Positions 8,429 through 18,931 of a DNA stretch of 64,000 bases are shown in pieces; the stretch's first letter is position 1, and each line of letters starts with the position of its first letter. The DNA is taken from assembly GCA_963770045.1 (NCBI GenBank), contig CAVYOD010000014.1:1-64000 (forward strand), given 5' to 3'. The translations under genes and the position numbers were made by a program. This DNA comes from CAVYOD01 sp963770045 (lineage in GTDB: Bacteria; Acidobacteriota; Aminicenantia; Aminicenantales; CAVYOD01). The notes under the pieces are model-generated. The model made no database searches. It was not told the origin of the DNA and was given only the letters and a program-made list of their open reading frames with translations.

Positions 8429-9837
8429 GTGAGAACTAAGAAAGGGGCTTTTATCGGCGTATTGGTCAGTATCTCTATCGGCTTTTTTATGATATCGAGC
8501 GGGTGCCAAAAAACCAGTGATGCTTCCTCGGGAAAAGAGGCCAATGTCCTAACTTCCGAAAAAAGAGAGGCTGCAAACAGACAGGTTCCCTGTCAGGGTC
8601 TTGATGCCTTCAAGGAAGATGTCGTTGGCTTCGTCGTGAAAAAGCCGACAGGCTGGCTGACTCAGGTATACCACCGGCGTCATAACCATCATAAAAGACG
8701 ATCAAGGCCCAGGAGGGCGCTCTGATCTACCCGGTGAGGCCAAAAGCTGGATTTTCTCTGGAAGAATTTTTTTCGAGCTACCTGAACATCCTGAAAAAAT
8801 CATCGAGCGCTTCGTCGCGGATCGATTATTCGGACATATCCGTGAATCAGGACAGATTTCAGGCGAAAGTTTTGGGAATGATGGGCGGGAAAACGATCGC
8901 CGGTGCGGCCTCAGCCTTCCTTTCGGGACCCGATTACATCATGACGCTTTATTGGGCCCCGGCAGATGAGCTCTCTTCGAAACAAGAACAGTTGAAATGT
9001 ATCGTCGATAGCTATCAGAAAGCTCCCGGCCTGGCGCTCGTCCGATTGAAAGGAACTTATTTCGAGACGATGGCTCCCAAAGGATGGCGGATCCTGGAGG
9101 AAACCTCGAATTCGGTCAACTTCAAGAATCCGACCGGGGACGCCGGAGTGATGTGCGGTTACCTTGATTTCGGCGGTGATGTCCAGCCGATGACCATACC
9201 GCGACTGTTTGAATCTGTGACCAAGCCCTGTCCTCCCGGTCAGCAGCCCTGCTTTAGTATCACCAAGAGTTACAGTAGGTTGGCAGCGGTCGATGCTCCG
9301 GACTTTAGAGATAATCTGGGGCGGACATGGAAAGCCAGGGCCGAGGAGTTTGAGGCGACTTTGATCGATGCCGAAAGCACAAGAGTGCACGGCGTCTTAA
9401 CCGGCATGGTCATGGGCGGCCGGCATATCACCGGATTGTACGGCTGGATCATCGCTACATCAACGAGAATTTCCCGGCCGGAAACCTGGGAAAGAAACTC
9501 GGCTGCGACGGCCATTGTTCAAGAAAATCTAAAAATCATCCGGGCCAGCGAACTGATCACGCAAAGGATTCTGCCCAGAAATAATCCTTATGACTCTTCT
9601 ACGATTATGGGAAATTGGGAGTATAAAAACAGGGTGGACTCGGAGCTCTCGGAGAAACGCCAGGAAGCCATCATGGGCTATGAGACATTTCAAACCCCGA
9701 CTGGAGAACAGGTGGATATTCCGCTCAACTCAATTCCCGGGGGAAATAATCCGCTCTACTATAACCCGCAAACTGGGCTGATCTGGAACTCCACTCTGGA
9801 ACCCCCGCCCCAAGGCTATTATCTGCTCAAGCGTTGA
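8429..9837 (+). pseudogene. Lipoprotein of unknown function, frameshifted
   Basis: It starts with GTG at 8429, five bases after AAAGGAG. The first ~30 residues are a lipoprotein signal with the lipobox ISSGC (Cys at residue 26), so the protein should be anchored to a membrane. Three frames then carry one continuous protein: KKPTGWLTQ ends near 8668, YTTGVITIIKDDQGPGG runs to about 8712, and ALIYPVRPKAGFSLEEFF onward runs to 9837. The C-terminal 367-residue part is intact and soluble, with PVRPKAGFS and GYYLLKR at its ends. I do not recognise the family. Two single-base indels within 50 bases could be sequencing errors or a true double lesion. Confidence 0.6.
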
Positions 9838-9852
9838 GATGCGATATCAGGC

Positions 9853-11702
9853 TCAGGTATAAAGAAGACTCTCCATGCGGGAGAATCCTTGATTCACGAC
9901 GTATCGAATCCAGACGATTCCGGGCACCCGGGCGGCAAAGCTCTCGATGACCCCGCCGGCTTCTGTCAGAGGGCTTTCCGCATTCTCTCAATCTCATCCT
10001 GGTTTGTCTGGTCGAGGTAATAGTCGTATTCCAAGAGGGCCCGCTTGCCGAGGTCGAGCGGCATGATGAAGCCGTAATGGTTCCTGATGTTGTGCTTGTC
10101 GGCGATTTGCTTGAATTGGTCGCGCATCCCGGTGATGACCTCTTTTTTGTCCAGCGGAACATAGACGATGCAAGCGACAAAGTGTTTTTCCCGGCCCATT
10201 CGAGAACTCAGGAACCGAAACATGTTGAGCCAGACAAGATCCGTCATCTCGGGGCGTTCATACAATCGGGCAAAGAAATCTCTCAGGTCATGGTCGACGA
10301 CCGAGGCCAAGGTCGCAGGAGACGGATCGAGCGCGGCTTCAACCAGGGGCAGCATCTCCGGCTGGCAGAGGATCTCATAGGCGGGTTTGTCCGTCTGAAA
10401 ATCGTCCAATAATCCCAGCCACTGACCGTCGATGAGATTCGGCAGGCCCAGAAGCAGGGTCCTGAAGAGTTTATTGTCAATCACTCTGTTGTTGGTGATC
10501 TTTTTGACGGCCTCGATCGCATATTTATCGCCGAGCACCAGCACGAGGCTATCGATGCCCAGTTTTTCGGGAAAGATTTCTTTGATTTTGGCGGCCGATT
10601 CTTTGGTCGGCGCCATAAAAACCGAGATGTACTCTCCTCCCAGCATTCCGATCGCGAGACCGATCCGACGCCTGTTCAGCTCTTCGCACAGCGCCAAGGC
10701 ATCGTCAAAATTCGAGAACGGAACCAACACTCCCTCTTCATCTTTGGTCATCGGATGGAGCTTAACCCAGGCCCGGGTGCAGATGCCCGGCATCGGCAGG
10801 TCCCGTTTCTCGAAACTGAAGAGATTGGGAGCGCTCCTCTGATTGAGGTCAAAAACGTTTCCCTCCCGATCCACGAACTCGGCGTTGACACAATTGTCGG
10901 CGCAGGTCCCATAACTCGCGCAAAACAACGAGAATATGCCGGAACACATCAGATTTCCGCACACCGTCGCGGCGGGTTCGCCGACATTCGCGCGGAGTCC
11001 GTGCTTGACAGCCTCTTGCTGGAGCTCGAAGGAGGTGACTCCCGGCCCGACGATGGCGCACCAGCGGTCTTTGTCAATCACGATGTCCTTCATCCGGATC
11101 GTGTCCATGATCAGGCCGCTGCCCATGGCGAATCCCATCGTGCTGGATCCATTGCCCCGGACGATATATTCTAACGCCTGCGCGTTGCAGAGCTTGACGA
11201 TTTGGGCGATCTCGTCCCGCGTCCTGGGGAGGACGACATACTTGGGCATCTTGGGGTCGGCAACCGGAGAGGGATCAGTGGCATAAGTGATCAGATGCGC
11301 GGGATCGTTGGTGGCGTATTGTTCGCCGACGATCTCCCGCAATTGCCTGAGTGTGGCATCCGGTTCGATCCGGACGACCTCCTTCCGCCTTTGAAGATGA
11401 TCGTCCACAAAATCCTTCAGGGCCTTCATCACTCTCTCCGGACGAAGTTGAGTGATGAAGTAACACTGTTTATCGCAGATGCCGCACAAGGTGCAGGTGT
11501 TGGCGACGTCAATCAAACCCTCGGTCACCGGAATGGCATTATTCGCCAAGGCCCGGTACAGATCCATCCGTCCTTCTGGATAATAGCTCACATAGTGGTT
11601 GGTCTTAGTTGCGGGGCACAGACCTGTCCCCAGATAATCGATTTTGCACATCGCATAATGCCGGCAGTTGGCGGCGATAGCGGCGGCCTCTTGATCTATC
11701 AT
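9853..11702 (-). CDS. FAD-linked oxidoreductase with N-terminal Fe-S domain (GlcD-like), C-terminus frameshifted
   Basis: It starts at the ATG at 11702 (MIDQEAAAIAANC) behind AAGGAG. Residues ~15-75 have CRHYAMCKIDYLGTGLCP and CTLCGICDKQC, cysteine clusters for iron-sulfur binding. Residues ~145-330 are an FAD_binding_4 domain (VVLPRTRDEIAQIVKLCN, VRGNGSSTMGFAMGSG, VGPGVTSFELQ), with a GlcD-type C-terminal region after that. The frame ends at 9966 after ERMRKAL, but the next frame immediately continues with AGGVIESFAARVPGIVWIRY and stops at 9853, so a frameshift near 9967 hides the natural end. The family oxidises 2-hydroxy acids such as glycolate or lactate; the substrate here is uncertain. 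It is last in the minus-strand block that includes the NfnAB fusion. Confidence 0.75.
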
Positions 11703-11788
11703 GTGTGTCTCCTTCAAGTTCTCCCGTTGCTCTTAGGTTTTTTGCCTGGGTCGTGTAAAGGCATCTGGCGCACGCACATTATCACCGA

Positions 11789-12605
11789 TCATAAATTTCT
11801 GTCAACAGGTTGAGACCGGGCAAAGGTCGCCGGTTTGATGGCATAACCCATGTACTGGAGAGATAGGTTCCGGACGGCCTGGAACTGGGCCGCCGCGCCC
11901 AGCTCCGCAAGCGGAATTTCGCCGCGCTTGTACCTCCGCAAAAGAAGGATCAGCCGGAGAGGGTTAGCCCTCGACTGGAGCCCGACCGTCTCCCGCGGCT
12001 CCAGACCGTATCGCTCGAGCAAACGCAGGAGATCGTCGCGGCTTGATGAACTTCTCCCAGGCGTGGAGATGGGGAGGCAGGAAACTCGACCAGTTCCATT
12101 CCTGGGCCAGCCTGACTACGAGAAGCTTGCTCCGGAGCGTCCGATTGATCGTATCGTAGCAGTAGACTCCGCCGGGCTTGAGCACGCGCGCGCTCTCGGC
12201 AAGGACCCGGTCTAGGTCCTCGACGTGCTCCAGCACATCGCAGCAGTAGACGAGGTCAAAGGTCGAGTCGGCGAAGGGCAGTCTCTCGGCCACACCGACG
12301 CGATAGCTGATGTCCAACCCCGCAGTTCCCGCGTGCGCCCGCGCCGCCTCGATCGACGGCCCGGAGGGATCGATCCCCGTCACTTTGAATCCCAGCCTGG
12401 CGAATTCCTCGGCCAGCAGCCCGCCGCCGCAGCCCACATCCAGCGCCTGCTTGCCCGGAGGATCGAGGGAGAGCGTCTGAGTGAGCACGCGCCTGAAGTA
12501 GCCGAACCGCGATGGGTTGAACACCGTGCCCAGGTGCGAGAGAATCCCCCGCTCATCCCACCAGGTGTCGGCCAGGCGGTTATAGAGATTATTATCAACC
12601 GGCAT
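11789..12605 (-). CDS. SAM-dependent class I methyltransferase (UbiG-like), frameshifted
   Basis: From the ATG at 12605 (MPVDNNLYNRLADTWWDE). The SAM-binding motif I is ALDVGCGGGLLAEEFARLG near residues 55-73, followed by GIDPSG (motif post-I) and VYCCDVLEHVEDLD (motif II). This is the arrangement of 3-demethylubiquinone O-methyltransferases. The frame diverges after HAWEKFIKP near 12040. The adjacent frame continues with DDLLRLLERYGLEPRE and ends at 11789 with a normal UbiG-like C-terminus. Full length would be about 270 residues. The substrate could be a quinone precursor or another small molecule. It lies 82 bases after the NfnAB gene and may belong to its operon. Confidence 0.8.
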
Positions 12606-12687
12606 GGTTCCGCTCTGCTATTCTGGCCTTCGGACAGGGATCGGGAGATGAAGTCTGTTGACAGCTATTTTGGCTGGGCCTGAGGTT

Positions 12688-14966
12688 TCACCATTTTCCA
12701 TCTTTGAGATAGTCATCGATCGCCTTGGCCGCTTTTTTACCCGCCCCCATGGCCAGTATGACCGTCGCAGCGCCGGTCACAATGTCGCCGCCCGCAAAGA
12801 CTCCTTTTTTGGAAGTCTTGCCTGTTTCTGCGTCGGCGACAATGTTTCCCGTTTTTGTCAGTTCCATCTCCGGCGTTGTTGAAGTCAGCAAGGGATTCGG
12901 GCCCTGTCCGATGGCCACGATGACCATATCGACATCGATCACGTGTTCGGAGCCTTCTATCGGAACAGGCCGTCTTCTGCCCGATGAGTCCGGCTCACCC
13001 AACTCCATCTTGATGCACTCGATTCCTTTAACCCATCCTTTTTCATTCCCCAGAATGCGAATGGGGTTGGTCAAGAGATGGGGCTGGACTCCTTCCTCGA
13101 AGGCATTTTCAATCTCTTCCGCCCGGGCGGGCATCTGTTCTCTGGCCCGGCGGTAGATCAAATAGACATTTTCCGCTCCCAGGCGAAGCGAGGTCCTGGC
13201 GGAATCCATGGCCACGTTCCCGCCTCCGACGACGGCGATATTTCTTCCATAGTGGATCGGCGTGTCGAATTCAGGGAAGAGATAGGCTTTCATCAGGTTC
13301 ACACGCGTCAGAAACTCGTTGGCGGAATAGACACCGTTCAGGTTCTCCCCGGGGATTCGCATGAAATAGGGCAGGCCGGCCCCGGTCCCGACGAAGACGG
13401 CGTCATAGCCGTCCTTGAGAAGGTCGTCGATGGTGAAGGATTTTCCGACGACCTGGCTCACCCGCATTTCGGCGCCCAATTTCGCGATGTATTCGCTCTC
13501 GCGTTGGACGATCCACTTGGGAAGCCGGAACTCCGGAATCCCGTAAACCAGGACGCCCCCCGGCTTGTGGAGAGCTTCAAAAACGGTGACTTTGTGCCCC
13601 ATCCTCGTGAGTTCGCTCGCCGCGGTCAGGCCCGCCGGGCCGGCTCCGATGACGGCGACTTTCTTCCCCGTCGGGCTGGCGATCTTGGGCAGGCGCACGT
13701 CCCCCTGCTGGAATTCATAATCGGCCACGAATCTCTCCAATCGACCGATGGCGATGGGCTGCCCTTTTTTAGACAGAACACAAGCCGTCTCGCACTGCTC
13801 TTCCTGAGGGCAGACGCGGCCGCAGATGGCGGGAGGCTGTTCTTTTCTTTGATCTTGCGAATGGCTCCGATGAAATCCCCCTGCTTGACGAGTTCGATAA
13901 AACCGGGAATGTCAATATCGACCGGACATCCCGCGATGCAGGGGGATTTCTTGCAGCTCAGACATCTCGAGGCTTCCCGCAGAGCCCGCTCCTTGGTGTA
14001 TCCCAGGGCGACCTCGTTGAAGTTCTGAACCCTGAGCTTGGGATCCTGCTTGGGCATGGGCTCTCTTTTGTTGGCCTTTTTCAGCTTCTGTTCGGCCTCC
14101 ATGAGCCTGCACTCGTGGTCCCACATCGCCCGGTGTTCCTCGCGCCTGTACATCTCAGATCGCTTGAGGAGTTCCTGGAAATCGACCTGATGGCCGTCAA
14201 ACTCCGGACCGTCCACGCAGACAAACTTGGTCTCATTTCCCACCGTGATCCGGCAGCCGCCGCACATGCCCGTGCCGTCCACCATCAGGGAGTTGAGGCT
14301 GACGATGGTCGGGATGCCGTGCTTTTTCGTCAGTCCGCAGACGGCTTTCATCATTACCCCGGGTCCAATCGCCACGACGAAATCGATCTTCACTTTCTCA
14401 TCGATCAGCCGCAGGAGCTCGTCGGTGACAAAGCCGTGGCGTCCCTCCGTGCCATCATCCGTTGTCAGATAGAGCTCGTCGCTGACAGAGCGCATCTCCT
14501 TTTCTAAAATGATCATCTCCTTGGTCCTGGCGCCGATGATGGAGATGATCCGGTTTCCCGCCTCCTTGTAAGCTTTGGTGATGGGATAGACAGGGGCGAC
14601 GCCGACACCGCCGCCGATGCAGACCACGGTCCCGTGCTTCTTTATGGCCGTCGGTTTCCCCAGGGGACCGGCGACATCCAGGAAAGCTTCACCCACCTTG
14701 AGCCGGTCCATCTTTCGAGTCGAAACCCCGACGACCTGGACGACAAGGGTGATGGATTGCCGATCGGGCTGGCGGTCGACGACCGTGAGGGGAATCCGTT
14801 CGGCATAATCGTCGGCCCGGACGACGACGAATTGGCCGGGCCGGACGGAACGGGCGATTCCGGGAGCGTAGACTTCGAAGAGCGTGATGGACGGGGCGAG
14901 GCTCTCCTTTTTCAGGATTTCGTTGGGCTGACGTTCGGTCTTGGAGTTTAAATCTGGGCTGCTCAT
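12688..14966 (-). CDS. Fused NfnB-NfnA-type NADPH:ferredoxin/sulfide dehydrogenase flavoprotein, frameshifted
   Basis: One polypeptide of about 750 residues joins two subunits that are usually separate. Residues 1-280 are a ferredoxin-NADP reductase module: FAD contact RIPLTVVD, NAD(P) site CIGGGVGVAPVYP, and [2Fe-2S] ligands in GMCGGCRITVGNETKFVC. Residues ~330-750 are a GltD-like subunit: Fe-S ligands CLSCKKSPCIAGCP, FAD site VIGAGPAGLTAASEL, NADPH site VVGGGNVAMD and GGDIVTGAATVILAMGAG. The frame is broken at about 13832 (NSLP, then AICGRVCPQEEQCETAC in the next frame). Homologues catalyse electron-bifurcating NADH/ferredoxin-NADP exchange or sulfide/polysulfide reduction. It starts two bases after the hybrid kinase, so it shares a transcript with the redox signalling genes. 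Confidence 0.85.
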
Positions 14967-14968
14967 GT

Positions 14969-16456
14969 CTATCTCTTTTGTTTCTGGTAGGGAAGATACA
15001 CGGAGAAAGTGCTGCCTTTTTCCGGTTTGCTCTTCACCTCGATGTGACCAAAATGGGAATCGACGATCTTCTTGGCGATCGCCAGACCCAACCCCGTTCC
15101 GCTGACCTTGCTCGTGCTCTTGTTTTCGACCCGGAAGAACTCCTCGAAGATCTGGGGAAGCTGATTCTGGGCAATCCCGATGCCTGTGTCCTTGATGTGA
15201 AAACCGATGTAGTTTTCGTCCTTTGTCGCATCAATCGTGATAGATCCGTTCTCGACGTTGTATTTGATGGCGTTGCTGATCAGGTTGGTGAAGAGCTTCT
15301 CCATGTCCTGGACATCGGCCTGAACGGCGGGGGGCTTTTCCGCAAACTCGACTCTGAAAGTAATCTTCTTCCTCTTCGCTTCCGGCCGGAAAAAATCGAC
15401 AATCTTGTTGACAATCTCGTCGACTTGCACAGTCTCCATTTTCTGGGCGACCTTTCCGGCCTCGATCTTGTTGATCTCCAGGAGGTCGTTCACGAGCGCC
15501 AGAAGGGACCGGGCCCGCTCTCTGGCGCGCTCGAGCCACTCCTTCTTCTGGCGATCGTCTCCACCGGCCTCCCCCGAAATCACGACATCCAGCCATCCCT
15601 CGATCGCGGCCAGGGGTGAGCGGAGTTCGTGCGCCACCATGGTGACGAATTGCGTTTTGATTTTTTCGATTTCTTTGAGTTTGGTGATGTCCCTGAGAAC
15701 GGTGACGGCGCCCAGGACGTTTCCCTGCTCGTCTCGAATGGGGGCGATCTGGGCCATCAAAACGGAGCTCGGATCGCCGATCTGAATTTCTTGGCTGATC
15801 ATCGAAAGGCTGGTGTCCAGAAAGGTCAAGATTTTTGGGAGAGACTCGATGACGGATTTGTTCTTTATATAATGAGACAAAGATTTGCCGGGTTCGTCGG
15901 TCCCGCTGAGACGGAGCATCTTCACCGCCGACGCGTTCCAGAGAACCAACTGCTGTTCGAGGTTGGTGACCAGGACCCCGTCGGCCATGCACGCGATGAT
16001 CGTCCTGAGCCGGCTCTTCTCGCTGGCCAGCTCCAGAAGCCTCTGCTCCCTTTCCTGATGGAGTTTTTGGGCCTCGAGCCGGAGCTCCCGTTTCTCCAAT
16101 CCCCTCTTGACCAGGACCGCCAGTGTCTCGGGGGTAAACGGTTTGGGCAGATAATCGTAGGCCCCTCTTTTCGTCGCCTCGACGGCTGTTTCGATGGTCG
16201 CATACCCGGTGATGACAACCACGATGACTTCGGGGTCGATCTCGCGGACCTTCTTGATCAGATCCAGACCGCCGATTCCGGGCATCATGAGATCCATCAG
16301 AATAAGGTCGTACGATTTCTCCTTGACTTTTTGGAGTCCGATCGTCCCGTCCTCGGCCAGATCGACGGCGTATCCCTCCTCCGCGAGAGCGCGCTTGCAT
16401 CCCTCGCGAATTCCCATCTCATCGTCGACGACAAGAATGTTGGCCTGATGATTCAA
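14969..16456 (-). CDS. Hybrid response regulator-histidine kinase
   Basis: 495 residues. Residues 1-120 are a receiver (ILVVDDE, phospho-acceptor in DLILMDLMMPGIGG, DYLPKPF lysine). A coiled linker and a PAS domain (~150-270) follow, then HisKA with FVTMVAHELRSPLAAIEGW (phospho-histidine) and an HATPase with NLISNAIKYN, DTGIGI and GTGLGLAIAK. There is no membrane segment, so it is cytoplasmic. The start is a TTG at 16456 overlapping the previous stop; it is chosen because it keeps the complete receiver. The receiver-first order suggests it receives phosphate from, or is tuned by, the upstream kinase. It is fourth in the five-gene redox cluster. Confidence 0.9.
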   Translation of the reverse strand: MNHQANILVVDDEMGIREGCKRALAEEGYAVDLAEDGTIGLQKVKEKSYDLILMDLMMPGIGGLDLIKKVREIDPEVIVVVITGYATIETAVEATKRGAYDYLPKPFTPETLAVLVKRGLEKRELRLEAQKLHQEREQRLLELASEKSRLRTIIACMADGVLVTNLEQQLVLWNASAVKMLRLSGTDEPGKSLSHYIKNKSVIESLPKILTFLDTSLSMISQEIQIGDPSSVLMAQIAPIRDEQGNVLGAVTVLRDITKLKEIEKIKTQFVTMVAHELRSPLAAIEGWLDVVISGEAGGDDRQKKEWLERARERARSLLALVNDLLEINKIEAGKVAQKMETVQVDEIVNKIVDFFRPEAKRKKITFRVEFAEKPPAVQADVQDMEKLFTNLISNAIKYNVENGSITIDATKDENYIGFHIKDTGIGIAQNQLPQIFEEFFRVENKSTSKVSGTGLGLAIAKKIVDSHFGHIEVKSKPEKGSTFSVYLPYQKQKR

Positions 16457-16860
16457 TTTGAGTCTCTCTTTTTTTCCAGGAGCTTCTCGACCCTGTCAAT
16501 GAGAACCTCCGGCATGACCGGTTTGTCCAGAAAGTCGTCGGTTTTCATCCAGTACCCGTCGTCTTGAAACGAAAAATGAAAGCCGGTCGTCTCACCCACG
16601 GAGGTCACCATCAGAATCGGGATCTTCTTGAACAACGGGTCCGTCTTGATCTTCTTGCTGAAAGAAAACCCGGCATCGTGCTTCTCCATGATCAAATCAA
16701 GAATGATCAGGTCCGGCATCTCCGCCCGGACGCGTTCCATTCCCTCCTGTCCGTTTGTCGCGGTCAGGACTTCATATCCGTGATTTTTCAGGACGGCCTT
16801 GTGCATCTCCAGAAAATCAGTGTCGTCGTCAACCAATAAGATCTTTCCTTTGGATTTCAT
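16453..16860 (-). CDS. Single-domain response regulator
   Basis: 135 residues, a stand-alone receiver: KILLVDDDTDFLEMH (acidic pocket), DLIILDLIMEKHDAGF (phospho-acceptor Asp) and DDFLDKPVMPEVL (Lys-Pro). There is no output domain. It resembles the receiver half of the protein at 18932-19627 closely, including the DFLEMHxAVLKN stretch and the unusual insertion around GFSFSKKIK, so the two are paralogues. It overlaps the kinase upstream by 32 bases and the hybrid kinase downstream by 4. It probably shuttles phosphate from the H-cluster kinase. Confidence 0.9.
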   Translation of the reverse strand: MKSKGKILLVDDDTDFLEMHKAVLKNHGYEVLTATNGQEGMERVRAEMPDLIILDLIMEKHDAGFSFSKKIKTDPLFKKIPILMVTSVGETTGFHFSFQDDGYWMKTDDFLDKPVMPEVLIDRVEKLLEKKRDSN

Positions 16861-18915
16861 GTTGCTTTCCTTCGGACGCCTTTTTCAAATCCGTGATCGG
16901 GCTGCCGTTTTTCAACCACTCGCTCTCGCTCAAGACAGGTAACTGGAGGATAAAAGTGGCTCCCTTGCCCACCTGACTCTCGGCGTGGATTGATCCCTTG
17001 TGCCGGGAAACGATACCATAAACCAGGGCAAGCCCGAGTCCGGTTCCTTTCTCTTTCGTCGTAAAAAAAGGATCAAAGAGCCTGGGAAGGTGCTCCTCGG
17101 GGATTCCCTTGCCCGTGTCCGTGATCCTGATCTCTATTTTTCGACCCCCGTCGACCGATCGGGTTCTTATGGTCAGAGTCCCCTTTTCATCCATCGCTTG
17201 AGCGCCGTTCAGGATGATGTTGAAAAAGACCTGTTTGAGAAGGTCAGGATCGCCGGCGGTGGTCGGAAGGGAGGGATCCGATTGGATCTGCACCTCGATG
17301 TTGTGAAACAGGGACTGTTTGACCAGCAGAGACAACGCCTCCTCGATCAGCTTGTCGATCCTCACCGGCACCGGTTTTATCTTGGTTTCCCGGGAATAGC
17401 TCAACAGGTCCTTGATGATTTTCGCCGCCCGGTCCGCTTCTTGAACGACGAGGCTGATGTCTTTCTGCCATTGTTCGTTTTGCACAGTTCTTTCTGCAGA
17501 ATCCGGCTGAACATCATGATCGCCCCAATGGGGTTGTTCAACTCGTGAGCAACGCCGGCGGCCAGCTGGCCGAGGGAAGCCATCTTTTCGCTTTGGACGA
17601 GCTGTCTCTGAGTCCGCTCCAGCTCCTCGTGAGAGCTCTTCATTTGCTCATGCGATTTTTCCAGCTTTGAGTACAGGCCCTGCAGCCTTTCCAGAAGATA
17701 GTGGGGACACATTTCCATCTCGGCCAGTCCCTGGACCACGGCCTTGGCCTTGTTCCAACAGGAATCGTATCCGCAGGCGCCGCAATCGAAGTTCTGGTCG
17801 GGGTAGGTTTTCCCGAGTTGGGCCAGGACGGCCTGGATCTCCGCGTCTTTGGGATCGGGCATGGCGACATCACGCGCCGCAAAAGTTCGCCCAAGGTTCA
17901 AACTGAACAACTCTTTGAGACTGTCCTTCCCTTCCGGCTGGCTCCTCTCATCCTGTGATTTTATGAAATCCACCACGATCTGCTTTCGACTGGGTCCCGA
18001 AATGCTCTTGTCCGTGATGGGGCCGTTGATGCAGCCTTGGCAGAACAAGAGATCCAAAAACTTGGACCGGATCTTCCCCTCCTGCAACTGCTTCACCGCC
18101 CGCATGGCCTCGTGGGCCCCGGCCTCGACCACGTAGTCCAGGTTCAGGAGGTCCTGGTCAAAACCGACGCATTTGCTCATGCCTCCCGAGATCCCCAGGA
18201 TCCTTCCGCACCTGCTTCGGGGTCCGTCGAACTCGGAGGGCTCTTGTTCTTCCCGATCGATTCCTTTCATCTTGAGCGCGTTGGTGATGTCATGGTAAGT
18301 CAAGACATAATCGATGTGGGCCTTGCTGTAACGGTTCATGCGTTCCCAGATTCTGGAGATGCAGGACCCGACAAAAACGACTTTCGTGCCGGCTCCACGG
18401 AGATGTTTGACGGCCATTCCGCAGGCGACCATGGGAGAGACGATCGGCACGAGTTGGCCGACCAGCGCGGGCACGAACTTTTCAATATAGTAGACAAGCG
18501 ATGGACAAAAAGAGGAGATCCAGGATGATTCCTCATAGTGGAGAATCCAGGTATGGTAGGCCCTGGTCACGAGTTCCCCCCCTATGGCCGCCTCCCAGAC
18601 TTCACTGAAGCCGAGTTTTTTCAAGGCGGTCACGAGCTGGCCGGGCGTTCCCTTATCCAGAACCGCAGGAAATGTCGGGTCCAGGCAGACCACCACTTTT
18701 TTGTCGGACTCCAGGAGCTCCAGGACGTTTTTGATTCCCGTGTGGGGTCTCACCGCGTCGTGAGGACAAGTCTTATAACAATTTCCGCAGAGAATGCACC
18801 GGCTCCAGATCCGTTTGACCTCACCCTGGTCAATTTTCAAGGCATTGGTCTGGCACTCCCGGACACAGCGGTAGCACCGTCGGCATTTGCTATCAGATAT
18901 GCTCAGGACATCCAT
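16829..18915 (-). CDS. Histidine kinase with [FeFe]-hydrogenase-like sensory domain, frameshifted
   Basis: The ATG at 18915 opens with two ferredoxin-type motifs (CRRCYRCVRECQTNALK and CILCGNCYKTCPHDAV). Residues ~70-330 are a hydrogenase large-subunit-like domain: SSFCPSL, SPMVACGMAVK, VFVGSCISR and LLFCQGCINGP stand at the four H-cluster ligand regions. Residues ~385-425 are a separate Fe-S domain (FDCGACGYDSCWNKA ... CPHYL, PF04060-like). A coiled coil leads into HisKA (GQLAAGVAHELNNPIGAIM). The frame breaks near 17490. The next frame supplies the rest of HisKA and HATPase (LLSYSRETKI, DTGKGIPEEHLPRLFDPFFT, GTGLGLALVYG). It would sense hydrogen, carbon monoxide or redox state. It has no membrane segment. 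Confidence 0.85.
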
Positions 18916-18931
18916 GGATATCGGCCAGTGC

